64,000 bases of DNA. It comes from DATCMU01 sp036563245. GTDB lineage: Bacteria; Pseudomonadota; Alphaproteobacteria; Rhizobiales; Devosiaceae. The stretch is taken from positions 1 through 64,000 of the forward strand of contig DATCMU010000040.1 of NCBI GenBank assembly GCA_036563245.1. The letters are read 5' to 3'. This document shows positions 26,014 to 35,292 of the stretch, in pieces. A program made the translations under genes and the position numbers. The stretch's first letter is position 1, and the number at the start of each line of letters is the position of its first letter. The notes beneath the pieces were generated by a model. That model did no database searches and was not told the origin of the DNA. It saw only the letters and a list, made by a program, of their open reading frames with translations.

Positions 26014-27114
26014 GTGGACTTGAAGAGCGGCAAACTCGTCCATCGTTCCGTGTTTCGGCTGACGGTGCTGGCCTTTTTGGCTGCGCCGCTGCTTTCCGCG
26101 TGCGGCTTTGGTTCTTTCAATACAAAGACCAAGTTTTCCTCCAGCGAGTATGGCGTGGCCGCATCTCCGCGTGTCGCGTTTTTTGGCGCGATTCCCAAAG
26201 GGGGAGGGCGCTACATGGTCGGGCAGCCCTACAAGGTCGCCGGGCGCTGGTATACGCCGGTCAACGACCCCAATTACGAGGCGACCGGCGTTGCCTCATG
26301 GTATGGCGAGAATTTCCACGGGCGGCTGACAGCCAATGGCGAGGTGTTCGACGCCTCCGGCATCTCGGGCGCGTCGCCGGTCCTGCCGTTGCCGTCCTAT
26401 GTTCGGGTCACCAATCTTGAAAACGGCCGTTCGATGCTGGTGAGAATCAACGACCGCGGGCCCTATGCTCCGGGCCGGATCGTCGATCTCTCGGAACGCA
26501 CGGCGGAACTTCTCGATTTCAAGCGCGACGGCACGGCGCGGGTGCGCGTGCAGTATGTGGGGCAGGCGCCGCTCGAGGGCGACGATACCCGAATGCTGCT
26601 TGCAAGCCTCAATTCGCGTTCGCCCGTCGAGCGGCAATCGGACATGCGAGTGGCCTCCGTGGCGCCCGATGTCGTATCGCCGGCGCCCGCGCCGGTGCGG
26701 GCGGCGCCGCAATTGCAGACACTGCAGCCCATGCCGCCGCTGGCCAGCAATACAACGACGGTCAACCTTCTGTCCTATGCGGAGACCCCCGCGAGCGGCC
26801 GAATGATCGATAGCGCGATCAGTGCGACTGAGGCGATGGCCACCCGCGCTCAAGCCCTGTCGTCCTGGCGCAACTCGATGGACGTCAGTGGCCGTGAAAT
26901 CAAGCTCGAGCTGGGTGTGTTTGCCGATCCGGCCGCCGCCGAGCAGATCGGCGAGCGATTTGCCGTGCTCGGCGCGGTCAGCAAGGATCCGGTCAGCCTC
27001 AATGGCGCTCCCGCAACCCGTTTGCTGCTGACTTATCTTCGACCCGGGGTGACCCGCGACGATGTTGCCGATCTTGTTCGGGAACTTGGCCTCAGAGACG
27101 CCATTCTGTATTAG
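26014..27114 (+). CDS. rlpA: RlpA-like lytic transglycosylase lipoprotein with SPOR domain
   Basis: This 366-residue outer-membrane lipoprotein cleaves denuded peptidoglycan at the division site. A lipoprotein signal ends in LLSAC with Cys30. The double-psi beta barrel spans about residues 90-180 (ATGVASWYGENFHGRLTANG, YVRVTNLENGRSMLVRIND, RGPYAPGRIVDLS). A low-complexity linker is followed by a SPOR domain from about residue 290 (LELGVFADPAAAEQIGERF). The start is GTG at 26014. It is followed by a D-Ala-D-Ala carboxypeptidase, a pairing common in the class. Confidence 0.92.
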   Translation: MDLKSGKLVHRSVFRLTVLAFLAAPLLSACGFGSFNTKTKFSSSEYGVAASPRVAFFGAIPKGGGRYMVGQPYKVAGRWYTPVNDPNYEATGVASWYGENFHGRLTANGEVFDASGISGASPVLPLPSYVRVTNLENGRSMLVRINDRGPYAPGRIVDLSERTAELLDFKRDGTARVRVQYVGQAPLEGDDTRMLLASLNSRSPVERQSDMRVASVAPDVVSPAPAPVRAAPQLQTLQPMPPLASNTTTVNLLSYAETPASGRMIDSAISATEAMATRAQALSSWRNSMDVSGREIKLELGVFADPAAAEQIGERFAVLGAVSKDPVSLNGAPATRLLLTYLRPGVTRDDVADLVRELGLRDAILY

Positions 27115-27237
27115 TTTGCTGTAGTGTGCCGATGGCGCTGCCGGGGCTCCTGAATCGGCTGACGTTCAGTCAGAGCTTCATCGCTGCGTCCTTTTTTGAT
27201 GCGTAAGGACCGCCGGAGCGATCCGGAGGCTGGTGGA

Positions 27238-28407
27238 ATGGCGTTTCGGAACAGTCTTGTCGCGTGTTTCTCAATCCTGTTTGCGGTCGTGGCTGCCATG
27301 TGGCCTTCACTGGCCCAGGCGCAGCTCGAATTTGCGACCAAGGCGCCCTATGCCATCCTGATGGACTATGAATCCGGCACGATTCTTTTCCAGAAGGACG
27401 CCGATTCCGAATTCGAGCCAGCATCGATGGCCAAGCTGATGACGCTGGCCGTGGTCTTCGATCAGCTCCGTCAGGGTCGCCTGTCCATGGACGACGAGTT
27501 CTTCGTGTCCGAGCATGCATGGCGAACGGGCGGGGCAGTTTCCGGCGGGTCGACCATGTTCGCGGAGGTCAATTCCAAGATCAAGGTGTCCGACCTGATA
27601 CGCTCGGTGATCATCCAGTCCGGGAATGACGCAAGCATTGCCCTGGCCGAGGGGATCGGAGGCACGGAGGCGTCGTTTGCGGCGATGATGAACGACGAGG
27701 CCGAGCGGATCGGGCTCAAGCACTCGCACTTCACCAATGCCACCGGCCTGCCCGATCCGGGCATGCATATGACGGCGCGCGATCTCGCTATCCTCGCACG
27801 TTACATCATCAAGACGTTCCCGGAGTACTATCCGATCTTCTCCGAGGAAAGCTTCACCTGGAACAAGATCCGGCAGAACAACCGCAACGTGCTGCTCAAG
27901 GACGGGATCGGGGTTGACGGCCTAAAGACAGGGCATACCGAGGAAGCGGGCTACGGCATCGTGGCGTCGACCATGGAGGGCGGGCGACGGCTGATCGCAG
28001 TGCTGCACGGTCTGTCCTCGATGAGCGAGCGCGCGGAGGAAGCGCGCAAGCTGGTGACATGGGGGACGCGGAGTTTCGAACTGATCACGGCGTACAAGAA
28101 GGACGAGATCGTCGGCTATGCGAATGTCTATGGCGGCGAGCAGGGGAGCGTTGCACTGGTTGGCGACGGGCCGATCGAACTTTACCTTCCGAAAGGCTCG
28201 CGCCGCTGCCTGAGTGCAACCATCACCTACAAGGGGCCGTTGCGGCCGCCGGTTGAGGCGGGTGCCAAGCTTGCCCAACTCAACGTCATGTGCGATGGGC
28301 AGCTTATCCAGAGCGCCCCGCTGTTTGCGGCCGAAACCGTCGAGGACGGTGGCCTCGTGCGCAAGGCGACCGACGCACTCAAGCAGCTGGCGCTTGGCTG
28401 GCTCTAG
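27238..28407 (+). CDS. D-alanyl-D-alanine carboxypeptidase (penicillin-binding protein 5/6 family)
   Basis: This periplasmic enzyme trims the terminal D-Ala of peptidoglycan stem peptides. The active-site motifs are all present: SMAK (in EPASMAKLMTL, about residue 62), SGN (IQSGNDASIAL, about 124), and KTG (GLKTGHTEEAGY, about 230). The N terminus is a Sec signal ending in WPSLAQA. The C-terminal beta domain ends with a possible amphipathic membrane anchor (KATDALKQLALGWL). I prefer ATG 27238, which has a GGAGG box eight bases upstream, over codons at 27196/27199 that lack one; this gives 389 residues. Confidence 0.95.
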   Translation: MAFRNSLVACFSILFAVVAAMWPSLAQAQLEFATKAPYAILMDYESGTILFQKDADSEFEPASMAKLMTLAVVFDQLRQGRLSMDDEFFVSEHAWRTGGAVSGGSTMFAEVNSKIKVSDLIRSVIIQSGNDASIALAEGIGGTEASFAAMMNDEAERIGLKHSHFTNATGLPDPGMHMTARDLAILARYIIKTFPEYYPIFSEESFTWNKIRQNNRNVLLKDGIGVDGLKTGHTEEAGYGIVASTMEGGRRLIAVLHGLSSMSERAEEARKLVTWGTRSFELITAYKKDEIVGYANVYGGEQGSVALVGDGPIELYLPKGSRRCLSATITYKGPLRPPVEAGAKLAQLNVMCDGQLIQSAPLFAAETVEDGGLVRKATDALKQLALGWL

Positions 28408-28428
28408 AAAAGCAAGGCGAAGACGTGC

Positions 28429-29118
28429 ATGGCCGAAGAGCAAGCTGAGCCCAGGGCACGGTTCCTGACCTTCGAGGGTGGCGAGGGCGTGGGCAAGTCG
28501 ACCCAGGTCAAACGGCTGATTGCGCATCTGAACCGCCAGGGTGTTTCGGCAATCCGGACCCGTGAGCCGGGCGGCACGCCGAAGGCGGAGGCCATCCGGT
28601 CGTTCATTCTTCAGGGTAGGTCGGAGTCCTGGGGGGCGGGAGCCGAGGCGGTCCTGTTCGCAGCCGCCCGCCATGACCACGTGAACGAGCTGATCGCGCC
28701 GACCCTTGGTAGCGGCAAATGGGTGGTTTCCGACCGGTTCCATGATTCCACACGGGCCTATCAGGGCCTGACGGGCGGAGTTGACGAAACCCTGATCGGT
28801 CGGCTCGAGGAACTGGCGCTCGTCGGGCATGTGCCAGACCTCACGATCATGCTCGACATGGCCCCCGATGTCGCCTTCGAGCGGGTCGCACAACGGGCGC
28901 GGGAGGAGGGCATTCCGGCGGTCGGAGATCGTTTCGAGAAGGAAGACCTGGACTGGCACAAGCGGCTGCGCGAGGGCTTTCTCAGGATCGCGGGGGCCAA
29001 TCCGGACCGTTGCGTCGTCATTTCCGCGGATCAGTCCGAGGACGCTATCGAGGCCGCGGTGTGGAAGGTTGTTTCCGAGCGCTTTCCCGAAATCGAGCAA
29101 GCCAGGCAGAGGGCATGA
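28429..29118 (+). CDS. tmk: Thymidylate kinase
   Basis: It phosphorylates dTMP to dTDP. The 229 residues include P-loop FEGGEGVGKSTQ at about residues 14-25, TREPGGTPKAEAIR, SDRFHDSTRAYQG with the dTMP-binding DR motif, and LDMAPDVAFERV. It is slightly longer than the usual ~210 residues. Its stop overlaps holB by four bases. Confidence 0.96.
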   Translation: MAEEQAEPRARFLTFEGGEGVGKSTQVKRLIAHLNRQGVSAIRTREPGGTPKAEAIRSFILQGRSESWGAGAEAVLFAAARHDHVNELIAPTLGSGKWVVSDRFHDSTRAYQGLTGGVDETLIGRLEELALVGHVPDLTIMLDMAPDVAFERVAQRAREEGIPAVGDRFEKEDLDWHKRLREGFLRIAGANPDRCVVISADQSEDAIEAAVWKVVSERFPEIEQARQRA

Positions 29119-30167
29119 ACGAGGCCGCGCCGCCGCGTGAACCCGATCAGATCGACGGCGTTCCGGCGCCCGAGGAATGCCGTCAGGTCCTGGGGCATGG
29201 TTCCGTGCTGGAGGCTCTCGACGGGCTTGTCGCCGCCGCACAGATGCCTTCGGCAATCCTGCTGCACGGCCCGCGCGGGATCGGCAAGGCGAGCGTGGCG
29301 TTCGCCGTTGCGCAACGTCTGCTGACGGCGAGCGGTGACGAATCCGCGGAACGCGTGGCCGCACAGATCGCTTCCGGCGCCCATCCGAACGTAAGGGTCT
29401 TGCGTATCGCGCCCAAGGAAAAGGGGGCTGGTTTCGAGTCGGCAATACGGGTGGAAAGGGTGCGTGCGCTGATCGACAGCCTGCACCAGACCCGTGGGAG
29501 GTCGGGCTATCGGGTCTGCGTTGTGGATTCGATAGACGACTGCAATGTCAGTTCGACCAACGCCCTGCTCAAGATCCTGGAGGAGCCGCCAAGCGAGACG
29601 GTGTTCATGCTGATCTCCCACCGGCCAGGCAGCCTTCTGCCCACCATCCGTTCGCGATGCCGTGCCTATGCGTTGCGCGGGATAGCGGACACGGAGGTTC
29701 GGGCCGTTCTTGCCACCCTGGCCCCTGATGCCGAAGGCGAAACGCTGGAGCGTGCGGTTGCCCTTGCCGACGGCCGGCCGCGTCGTGCCCTGGAGGCGAT
29801 GCTGCTTAGCCAGCAACAGGCGCTCGAAGCCTTGCACGGCTGGCTTTCGTCGCCTTCGACACAGCCGGTTGGGGCCCATCTTGCCATTGCCGAAGCATTG
29901 TCGGGGAGAAATGCAGCGGCCGAGGCCGGTTTTGCGCGCGAAATGATCGACAACTGGCTCGCTGACGAGGCCCGTCGATTTGCCGCGGCTGGCATTGCGG
30001 GGCGTTTCGCGCTTGCCTCCGTCAATCAGCTATGGGAGAAGGCGCACGCGCTTTTCGCAGACGCAGACAGCCTGAATATCGATGCCCGCCAAACGCTGAT
30101 AGCGGTGCTGGACGCCATCCGCGAGCACGACGAGCGGGCCCGTGTTGCCGCAACCGAGACACAATGA
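29115..30167 (+). CDS. holB: DNA polymerase III delta' subunit
   Basis: This AAA+ stator of the clamp loader has 350 residues. P-loop LLHGPRGIGKASVAFAVA is at about residues 48-65, a region with EKGAGFESAIRVERVRAL follows, and then sensor-type DSIDDCNVSSTNALLKILEEPP and MLISHRPGSLLPTIRSRC. The last is the delta' family SRC motif near residue 180. The zinc-module Cys residues present in E. coli delta' are not seen in the expected place. It lies between tmk and metG with four-base overlaps on both sides. Confidence 0.93.
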   Translation: MNEAAPPREPDQIDGVPAPEECRQVLGHGSVLEALDGLVAAAQMPSAILLHGPRGIGKASVAFAVAQRLLTASGDESAERVAAQIASGAHPNVRVLRIAPKEKGAGFESAIRVERVRALIDSLHQTRGRSGYRVCVVDSIDDCNVSSTNALLKILEEPPSETVFMLISHRPGSLLPTIRSRCRAYALRGIADTEVRAVLATLAPDAEGETLERAVALADGRPRRALEAMLLSQQQALEALHGWLSSPSTQPVGAHLAIAEALSGRNAAAEAGFAREMIDNWLADEARRFAAAGIAGRFALASVNQLWEKAHALFADADSLNIDARQTLIAVLDAIREHDERARVAATETQ

Positions 30168-31714
30168 GCAAGCCAAAGTTCTACATCACCACCGCGATCT
30201 CGTACCCCAACGGCGAGCCGCATATCGGCCACGCTTACGAAATGATCGCGACCGATGCGATCGCGCGCTTCAAGCGGATCGACGGGTTCGACGTCTTTTT
30301 CCTCACCGGCACCGATGAACACGGTATCAAGATGGTGCAGACCGCTCAGGCGCAAGGGATTGACGTGCGCGATCTTGCGGAGCGCAATTCGGCGCGCTTC
30401 AAGGAACTTGCGGCGGCCCTGAACCTTTCCAATGACGATTTCATCCGCACGACCGAGCCGCGCCATCGGGCTTCGACGCAGGAAATCTGGCGCCGGATGC
30501 TCAAGAATGGCGACATCTATGAAGGGAGCTATTCCGGCTGGTACTCGGTGCGTGACGAGGCCTATTACGACGAGAGTGAACTGAGTGACGGCGAAGGTGG
30601 GCAGAAGCTCTCGCCGCAAGGCACGCCGGTGGAATGGGTCGAGGAACCCAGTTACTTTTTCCGCCTTTCCGCCTACCAGACGAAGCTGCTCGACCTCTAC
30701 GATGCGCATCCGGAGTTCATCGGCCCCAGGGAGCGTCGCAACGAAGTTGCGTCTTTCGTTCGGTCTGGCCTGCAGGATCTCTCGATTTCCCGGACCACTT
30801 TCGACTGGGGCATCCCCGTGCCTGATGTCGAAGGCCATGTGATGTATGTCTGGGTCGACGCCCTGACCAACTATGTGACCGGGGTGGGCTTTCCCGACGA
30901 TGGCAGCGACAGCTTCAAGCGCTATTGGCCCGCGGATCTGCATGTGATCGGCAAGGACATCGTGCGGTTTCACACCGTCTACTGGCCGGCATTCCTGATG
31001 AGCGCCGGCCTGGAAGTGCCCAAGCGGGTGTTTGCCCATGGCTTCCTGACCGCCGGCGGCAAGAAGATGTCCAAGTCGGTGGGCAATGTCATCGATCCGT
31101 TTGTGCTGATCGGAGAGTTTGGCGTCGATCCGGTGCGGTTCTTCTTCCTGCGCGAAGTCAGCTTCGGCCATGACGGCGACTACAGCCGCGACAAGATCGT
31201 CACGCGTTCCAATGCGGACCTGGCGAACGACTTCGGCAACCTTGCGCAGCGTTCCCTGTCCATGATCGCCAAGAATTGCGAGGGCAGGGTGCCCGAGCCC
31301 GGCGCTTTGGCAGTGGCCGACGAAGCGCTGCTGTTCGAGGCGGACAAGGCAATCGCGGCTGCTCGCGAAGCGATGGATGGCCAGATGGTTCACGAGGCCC
31401 TGGCCGCCTTGTGGGACGTTGTGGGTCAGGCCAACCGGTACTTTGCCGCGCAGGAACCGTGGGCGCTCAAGAAATCGGATCCCGCCCGGATGAACACGGT
31501 TCTCTACGTGACCGCCGAAACCATCCGACGCCTGGCGATTCCGGCGGCGGCGTTCATTCCTGAATCGGCCTCGCGCATTCTCGATTTTCTCTCCGTGCCC
31601 GAAGAACAGCGATTCAACGCATTCGCAAATCGTGACGGCGCGCTGAAACCCGGCGTCGAGCTGCCCGCGCCGGCGCCGGTGTTCAAGCGGTTCGAGCGCG
31701 ATATTGCGGACTAG
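30164..31714 (+). CDS. metG: Methionyl-tRNA synthetase
   Basis: It charges tRNA-Met. The 516-residue class I enzyme has the HIGH motif in GEPHIGHAYEMIATD at about residues 16-30, KMSKS in GGKKMSKSVGNVIDPF at about 300, and the ISYPNGEP start. The connective peptide lacks a Cys4 zinc knot (WYSVRDEAYYDESEL in that region), and there is no C-terminal tRNA-binding domain; this is the short alphaproteobacterial form. Coupled to holB by ATGA, and the tatD start follows four bases after its stop. Confidence 0.97.
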   Translation: MSKPKFYITTAISYPNGEPHIGHAYEMIATDAIARFKRIDGFDVFFLTGTDEHGIKMVQTAQAQGIDVRDLAERNSARFKELAAALNLSNDDFIRTTEPRHRASTQEIWRRMLKNGDIYEGSYSGWYSVRDEAYYDESELSDGEGGQKLSPQGTPVEWVEEPSYFFRLSAYQTKLLDLYDAHPEFIGPRERRNEVASFVRSGLQDLSISRTTFDWGIPVPDVEGHVMYVWVDALTNYVTGVGFPDDGSDSFKRYWPADLHVIGKDIVRFHTVYWPAFLMSAGLEVPKRVFAHGFLTAGGKKMSKSVGNVIDPFVLIGEFGVDPVRFFFLREVSFGHDGDYSRDKIVTRSNADLANDFGNLAQRSLSMIAKNCEGRVPEPGALAVADEALLFEADKAIAAAREAMDGQMVHEALAALWDVVGQANRYFAAQEPWALKKSDPARMNTVLYVTAETIRRLAIPAAAFIPESASRILDFLSVPEEQRFNAFANRDGALKPGVELPAPAPVFKRFERDIAD

Positions 31715-31718
31715 CCCG

Positions 31719-32498
31719 ATGCTGATCGATAGCCACTGTCATCTCGATTTCGATGTGCTTTCCCAGGACATCGACGGCGTGCTGGCGCGCATGGAGGAAG
31801 CGGGTGTTGCCGGTTGCGTGACGATCTCGACACGCGTTCGCCAATTCAACCGGTTGACGCAGATCGCGGAACAGCATGACAACGTGTGGTGTTCGGTTGG
31901 CACCCATCCGCACAATGCCCATGAAGAACTCGAGATCGGCACGGACGACCTGATCGCTCTGGCGGAGCATCCGCGTTGCGTGGCCATCGGGGAGGTGGGG
32001 CTCGACTACCATTACGACTATTCGCCGCGCGAGGCTCAGGAGACCGGGTTTCGGCGGCATATTGCGGCGGCGCGAACCACCGGTTTGCCGCTTGTCATTC
32101 ATGCCCGTTCGGCGGACGACGACGTGATTGCCGTTCTCGAGGACGAGCATGAAAAGGGTCCGTTCCCCTTCATCCTGCATTGTTTTTCTTCCGGTGCCGA
32201 ACTGGCGCGCCGGGGGCTCGCACTTGGTGGCTATGTTTCGTTCTCCGGTATCGTCACGTTCAAGAATGCCTTGGAAATACAGGAGGTCGCGCGCTTCGTT
32301 CCTCCCGAGCGGCTGCTTGTGGAAACGGACGCGCCTTACCTGGCGCCGGTTCCGCACCGAGGGCGTTCCAATGAACCCCAATTCGTGCGCCACACCGCCG
32401 AGAAACTCGCCGAATTGCGCGGCATCGAGTTCGAGCGCCTCGCCGAATTGACCACTGGCAATTTCTTCCGGCTCTTTTCCAAGGCAAAACTGGCCTGA
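31719..32498 (+). CDS. tatD: TatD family metal-dependent hydrolase
   Basis: This 259-residue TIM-barrel metalloenzyme is a 3'-5' exonuclease type in characterised members. Metal ligands are visible in DSHCHLDF at about residues 4-11, IGEVGLDYHYD near residue 90, HARSADDDVIAVL near 128, and ETDAPYLAPVPHRG near 205. Position behind metG and before a PhnP-like hydrolase is the usual alphaproteobacterial order. It is named after the tat operon but is not required for export. Confidence 0.94.
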   Translation: MLIDSHCHLDFDVLSQDIDGVLARMEEAGVAGCVTISTRVRQFNRLTQIAEQHDNVWCSVGTHPHNAHEELEIGTDDLIALAEHPRCVAIGEVGLDYHYDYSPREAQETGFRRHIAAARTTGLPLVIHARSADDDVIAVLEDEHEKGPFPFILHCFSSGAELARRGLALGGYVSFSGIVTFKNALEIQEVARFVPPERLLVETDAPYLAPVPHRGRSNEPQFVRHTAEKLAELRGIEFERLAELTTGNFFRLFSKAKLA

Positions 32499-32501
32499 CC
32501 C

Positions 32502-33356
32502 ATGGCGGAACCCGCACGGCACATCACAGCGACCATTCTGGGTTGTGCGTCTTCGGGCGGGGTGCCGCGTGTCGGCAATCATTGGGGTAATTGCGATCCC
32601 GCCAACCCGCGCAATCGGCGCCGGCGCTGTTCGCTGCTGATCGAGGGATGGCAGGACGATCCTCGAAACATGACCCGCATCCTGATCGATACGGGCTGCG
32701 ATTTGCGTGAGCAATTGCTTGATGCGAACGTGGATCGCGTCGATGCCGTGCTCTATTCGCACGAACACGCCGACCACACACACGGGATAGACGACCTGCG
32801 CGTCCTCGCGCTCAACGAGGGTAAACGGGTCGATGTCTATTTCACCTATCAAACGGGCGAGCGCCTGCGCGAAGCATTCGGCTATTGCTTCAAGTCACCG
32901 CCAGGCAGCGGGTATCCGCCGATCCTCGATGCGCACGAAATCGATGCTGGTCAGGACATCGTGGTCGAGGGGCCGGGTGGCAGGATCCGGGTGCGCACCT
33001 TCGAGCAGGAACATGGCGATATCACTTCGCTGGGTTTCCGGGTGGGCGGGTTTGCCTATTCCGTGGACGTTTCCGGCTTCGCACCCGAGGCTTTGGCGGC
33101 GCTTTCCGGGCTGGATGTGTGGGTGCTGGACGCGCTCCGGCATACGCCTCATCCCAGCCATCTCAGCCTGCCCGAATCGTTGAAATGGATCGAGCGGCAG
33201 GCGCCGCGTTCGGCCGTCCTGACCAATCTTCACACCGATCTCGACTATGACACCGTTATGGCGCAGACGCCCGCAAATGTGGTGCCGGCCTATGACGGGC
33301 TGAAGATCGACATCACGTCAGGGCGAATTCTGGGCCGGCATCGTACTGCCGAATAG
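32502..33356 (+). CDS. MBL-fold metallohydrolase, PhnP-like
   Basis: This 284-residue metallo-beta-lactamase-fold phosphodiesterase is related to PhnP. It begins TILGCASSGGVPRVGNHWG, and RRRCSLLIEG follows. The metal motif SHEHADHTHGIDDLR is near residue 87-101 (HxHxDH), with further ligands in SVDVSGF and LDALRHTPHPSHLS. PhnP itself processes cyclic phosphonate intermediates, but no phn genes are here and homologues next to tatD are widespread, so the substrate is unknown. The gene starts three bases after tatD and closes the rlpA-to-phnP group. Confidence 0.87.
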   Translation: MAEPARHITATILGCASSGGVPRVGNHWGNCDPANPRNRRRRCSLLIEGWQDDPRNMTRILIDTGCDLREQLLDANVDRVDAVLYSHEHADHTHGIDDLRVLALNEGKRVDVYFTYQTGERLREAFGYCFKSPPGSGYPPILDAHEIDAGQDIVVEGPGGRIRVRTFEQEHGDITSLGFRVGGFAYSVDVSGFAPEALAALSGLDVWVLDALRHTPHPSHLSLPESLKWIERQAPRSAVLTNLHTDLDYDTVMAQTPANVVPAYDGLKIDITSGRILGRHRTAE

Positions 33357-33402
33357 GACCGGCTTGAACAGACTGTCAGCTGCGAGCGAATTCAGGCGGG
33401 CG

Positions 33403-34152
33403 CTACGCGCTGGCCCGTGCGCCCCGGGTACCCTCGGCACTTGTCGGGGCAAAGCCTCTCAACAGGTAGATTCCATAGCCGAGCAATACAACGTCCTGTG
33501 CCACTGCTACAGGTATGAGCGGCAGTGTCCCCAATTGCAGAAAAAGATCGGTGAACATGTGCGTTAGCATCAATGGCACAATGGTGTTTGTGCGTAACCT
33601 GGTGGCCGCATAGCCGAAGCCAAAACAGGCGGCGCCAACGGCCTGGGCGAAGATCACTGGCGCGTTGCCCCGGATGACGATATTTCCCAGGTGGGCAAGG
33701 CCGAACAGCACCGAAGCGATCACTACACTCGCGATCAATCCTCGTGACCCGAGAATTTTCAGCAGGACGCCGCGAAACATGGTTTCCTCGGCAAAGCCGG
33801 TCAGCAAATAGGCGACCGCAAGGAACAGCGTTGCGGACGCATCTACCGGCTGAACGCCAGCCGCCAGTGGCAGCAGGGTCAGCACGGCGGGCACGGCCAG
33901 CCACTTGATGTCCCGCCATTCGGAGCGGGAATTGACGCCGACGTCCCGCCACCAGCCTTTCAAGGATACTGCCAGGATCAGGCCAGCCGTCGCCACGCAG
34001 AGTGCGCCAAGCGAAGCCTGTGGTGCAGACCAGACCGGGTAGGCCGCCTGCAGCGCAGTGAAGGCTCCAACCGTCACCACAACCCACAGGCCTGTCAGGG
34101 CGCATGCGATCACCAATGCCTGCAACCGCCCACCCATGGCCGTTTCCCCCAA
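33403..34152 (-). CDS. CPBP family intramembrane metalloprotease
   Basis: This membrane protein of about 249 residues has six to eight hydrophobic segments. The CPBP/Rce1 catalytic motifs are present: GFAEETMFRGVLL (EExxxR, about residues 118-130) and LFGLAHLGN about 30 residues later, with a third region LMLTHMFTDLF. Bacterial members process or bind signal peptides or confer bacteriocin self-immunity; the role here is unknown. Starts at 34152 and at 34137 (MGGRLQAL) are both possible. It is divergent from the DUF998 gene. Confidence 0.83.
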   Translation of the reverse strand: MGETAMGGRLQALVIACALTGLWVVVTVGAFTALQAAYPVWSAPQASLGALCVATAGLILAVSLKGWWRDVGVNSRSEWRDIKWLAVPAVLTLLPLAAGVQPVDASATLFLAVAYLLTGFAEETMFRGVLLKILGSRGLIASVVIASVLFGLAHLGNIVIRGNAPVIFAQAVGAACFGFGYAATRLRTNTIVPLMLTHMFTDLFLQLGTLPLIPVAVAQDVVLLGYGIYLLRGFAPTSAEGTRGARASA

Positions 34153-34297
34153 TCCCGTCCTATCGGCAGATTGGTATGCGGTTCCCGGCTGCCGGACAAG
34201 AGGGTTGGCTGTGGTCCCATCAGTGTGCCGATCAGCGCTGATTGACCATAAACACCGCCGGACATATTGAATCCGGATCCGAGCAGGAGGGCTACCA

Positions 34298-34969
34298 ATG
34301 GAACTGAAACAAGATGCGACGACCGCGCGGTTAGCGGTCTTTTCCGCAGTGACAAGTGTCTACTATGTGTGCGCCGGAGTGGCGGTGCACCTGCTGAATC
34401 CGGCGTTCAGCCCGGTTCGAAACTACATTTCCGATTATGCTGTGGGCAGTTACGGCTTCGTCTATACGAGTGCCTATTGGGCTACGTTCCTGGGCACTCT
34501 GGCACTCTCTGTTGCGCTGTTCCGCCAGTTGCGGCCCAGTGTTGCGGGCAGGATCGGGGCGTTGCTGATTGCGGTCTTCGGAGTGACCTATGCCTTGACG
34601 GCGATCTTTCCGACCGAGTTGCTCAAGCCAGGAGAATTCCCGCACGGCGCTGCGGGGGCCATCCATGCCATTGCTGCGCTGGTCGGGTGGATTGCGATAT
34701 TCACCGCTGCCTTGCTGGTGGCGCGTGCATATTCCGCTGAGGGCGCATCGGTTCTCAACCGCGCCGCAGGGCCGCTGCGGGTTCTGGGCTGGCTTCTGAT
34801 CGTGGCATTTGTCGGCGTGATCGGCGTGATGGCATCACGGCAACCTGTTGCGGGGTTGGCGGAGAAGATCTTCATTGCTTTGCGTGAGATCTGGCTGATC
34901 GTCGCAGCGATCGCCCTGGCGCGCGCGGCAGGAGGCTCAGTGTCGTCCGAGGCCATCCCACAGGCCTGA
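34298..34969 (+). CDS. DUF998 family integral membrane protein
   Basis: This 223-residue protein has six predicted membrane helices. The family pattern is FSPVRNYISDYAVGSYG after the first helix (about residues 36-52). An AGGAGG box lies just upstream of the ATG. The family has no assigned function. It is transcribed away from the CPBP protease gene across a 145-base gap that should hold both promoters. Confidence 0.8.
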   Translation: MELKQDATTARLAVFSAVTSVYYVCAGVAVHLLNPAFSPVRNYISDYAVGSYGFVYTSAYWATFLGTLALSVALFRQLRPSVAGRIGALLIAVFGVTYALTAIFPTELLKPGEFPHGAAGAIHAIAALVGWIAIFTAALLVARAYSAEGASVLNRAAGPLRVLGWLLIVAFVGVIGVMASRQPVAGLAEKIFIALREIWLIVAAIALARAAGGSVSSEAIPQA

Positions 34970-35292
34970 TCGCAAACGGCGGGAACGCGGCATCTGGCAG
35001 ACAGGCGCCGCGTCCGCCGAACCTTAAAAGGGCGCAGGATTCGGGACAATCGGCACGTATCCCGGATATCGGTTAGTTCCATAATATATATTATGCGCAT
35101 TATTGTCACCAGGCCATCGGCGTGCGGAACCCCTCGCTCATTTTGTTCCGTCCGCTGAGATTGCGATCAAGATTGGAGCGTGGTCATGTTGTCTGTATGT
35201 CGCGATTCCGAAGGCTTGGAAGACCTGCTTCGGTCGCCACCGGTTTCGCGTCGGATCACGACGACAGCTATTGAAGGAAGAGCAAGACAGCG
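34970..35292. other. Intergenic region upstream of mazG with an AT-rich palindrome
   Basis: This 323-base gap lies between the DUF998 gene and mazG. It contains a weak seven-base stem (ACGCGGC/GCCGCGT) near 34989-35017 without a T run, and the perfect 14-base palindrome ATAATATATATTAT at 35081-35094, which stands out against the GC-rich surroundings. I see no tRNA, small RNA or convincing coding sequence; the short open frames over 35103-35327 look like noise. Confidence 0.6.

Noticed and set aside
27922..29445. 507-codon minus-strand open frame, and similar long ones at 30026-31393, 31683-32852, 38187-39296, 50885-52030, 52064-53257, 58769-59827 and 60801-61847
   Set aside because: All lie opposite recognised genes (dac/tmk, metG, tatD/MBL, trkA, lpdA, SGNH, eno, pyrG), and none shows a family motif, signal peptide or own ribosome binding site.
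34989..35017. Hairpin after the DUF998 gene as a terminator
   Set aside because: The seven-base stem has a 15-base loop and no following T run.
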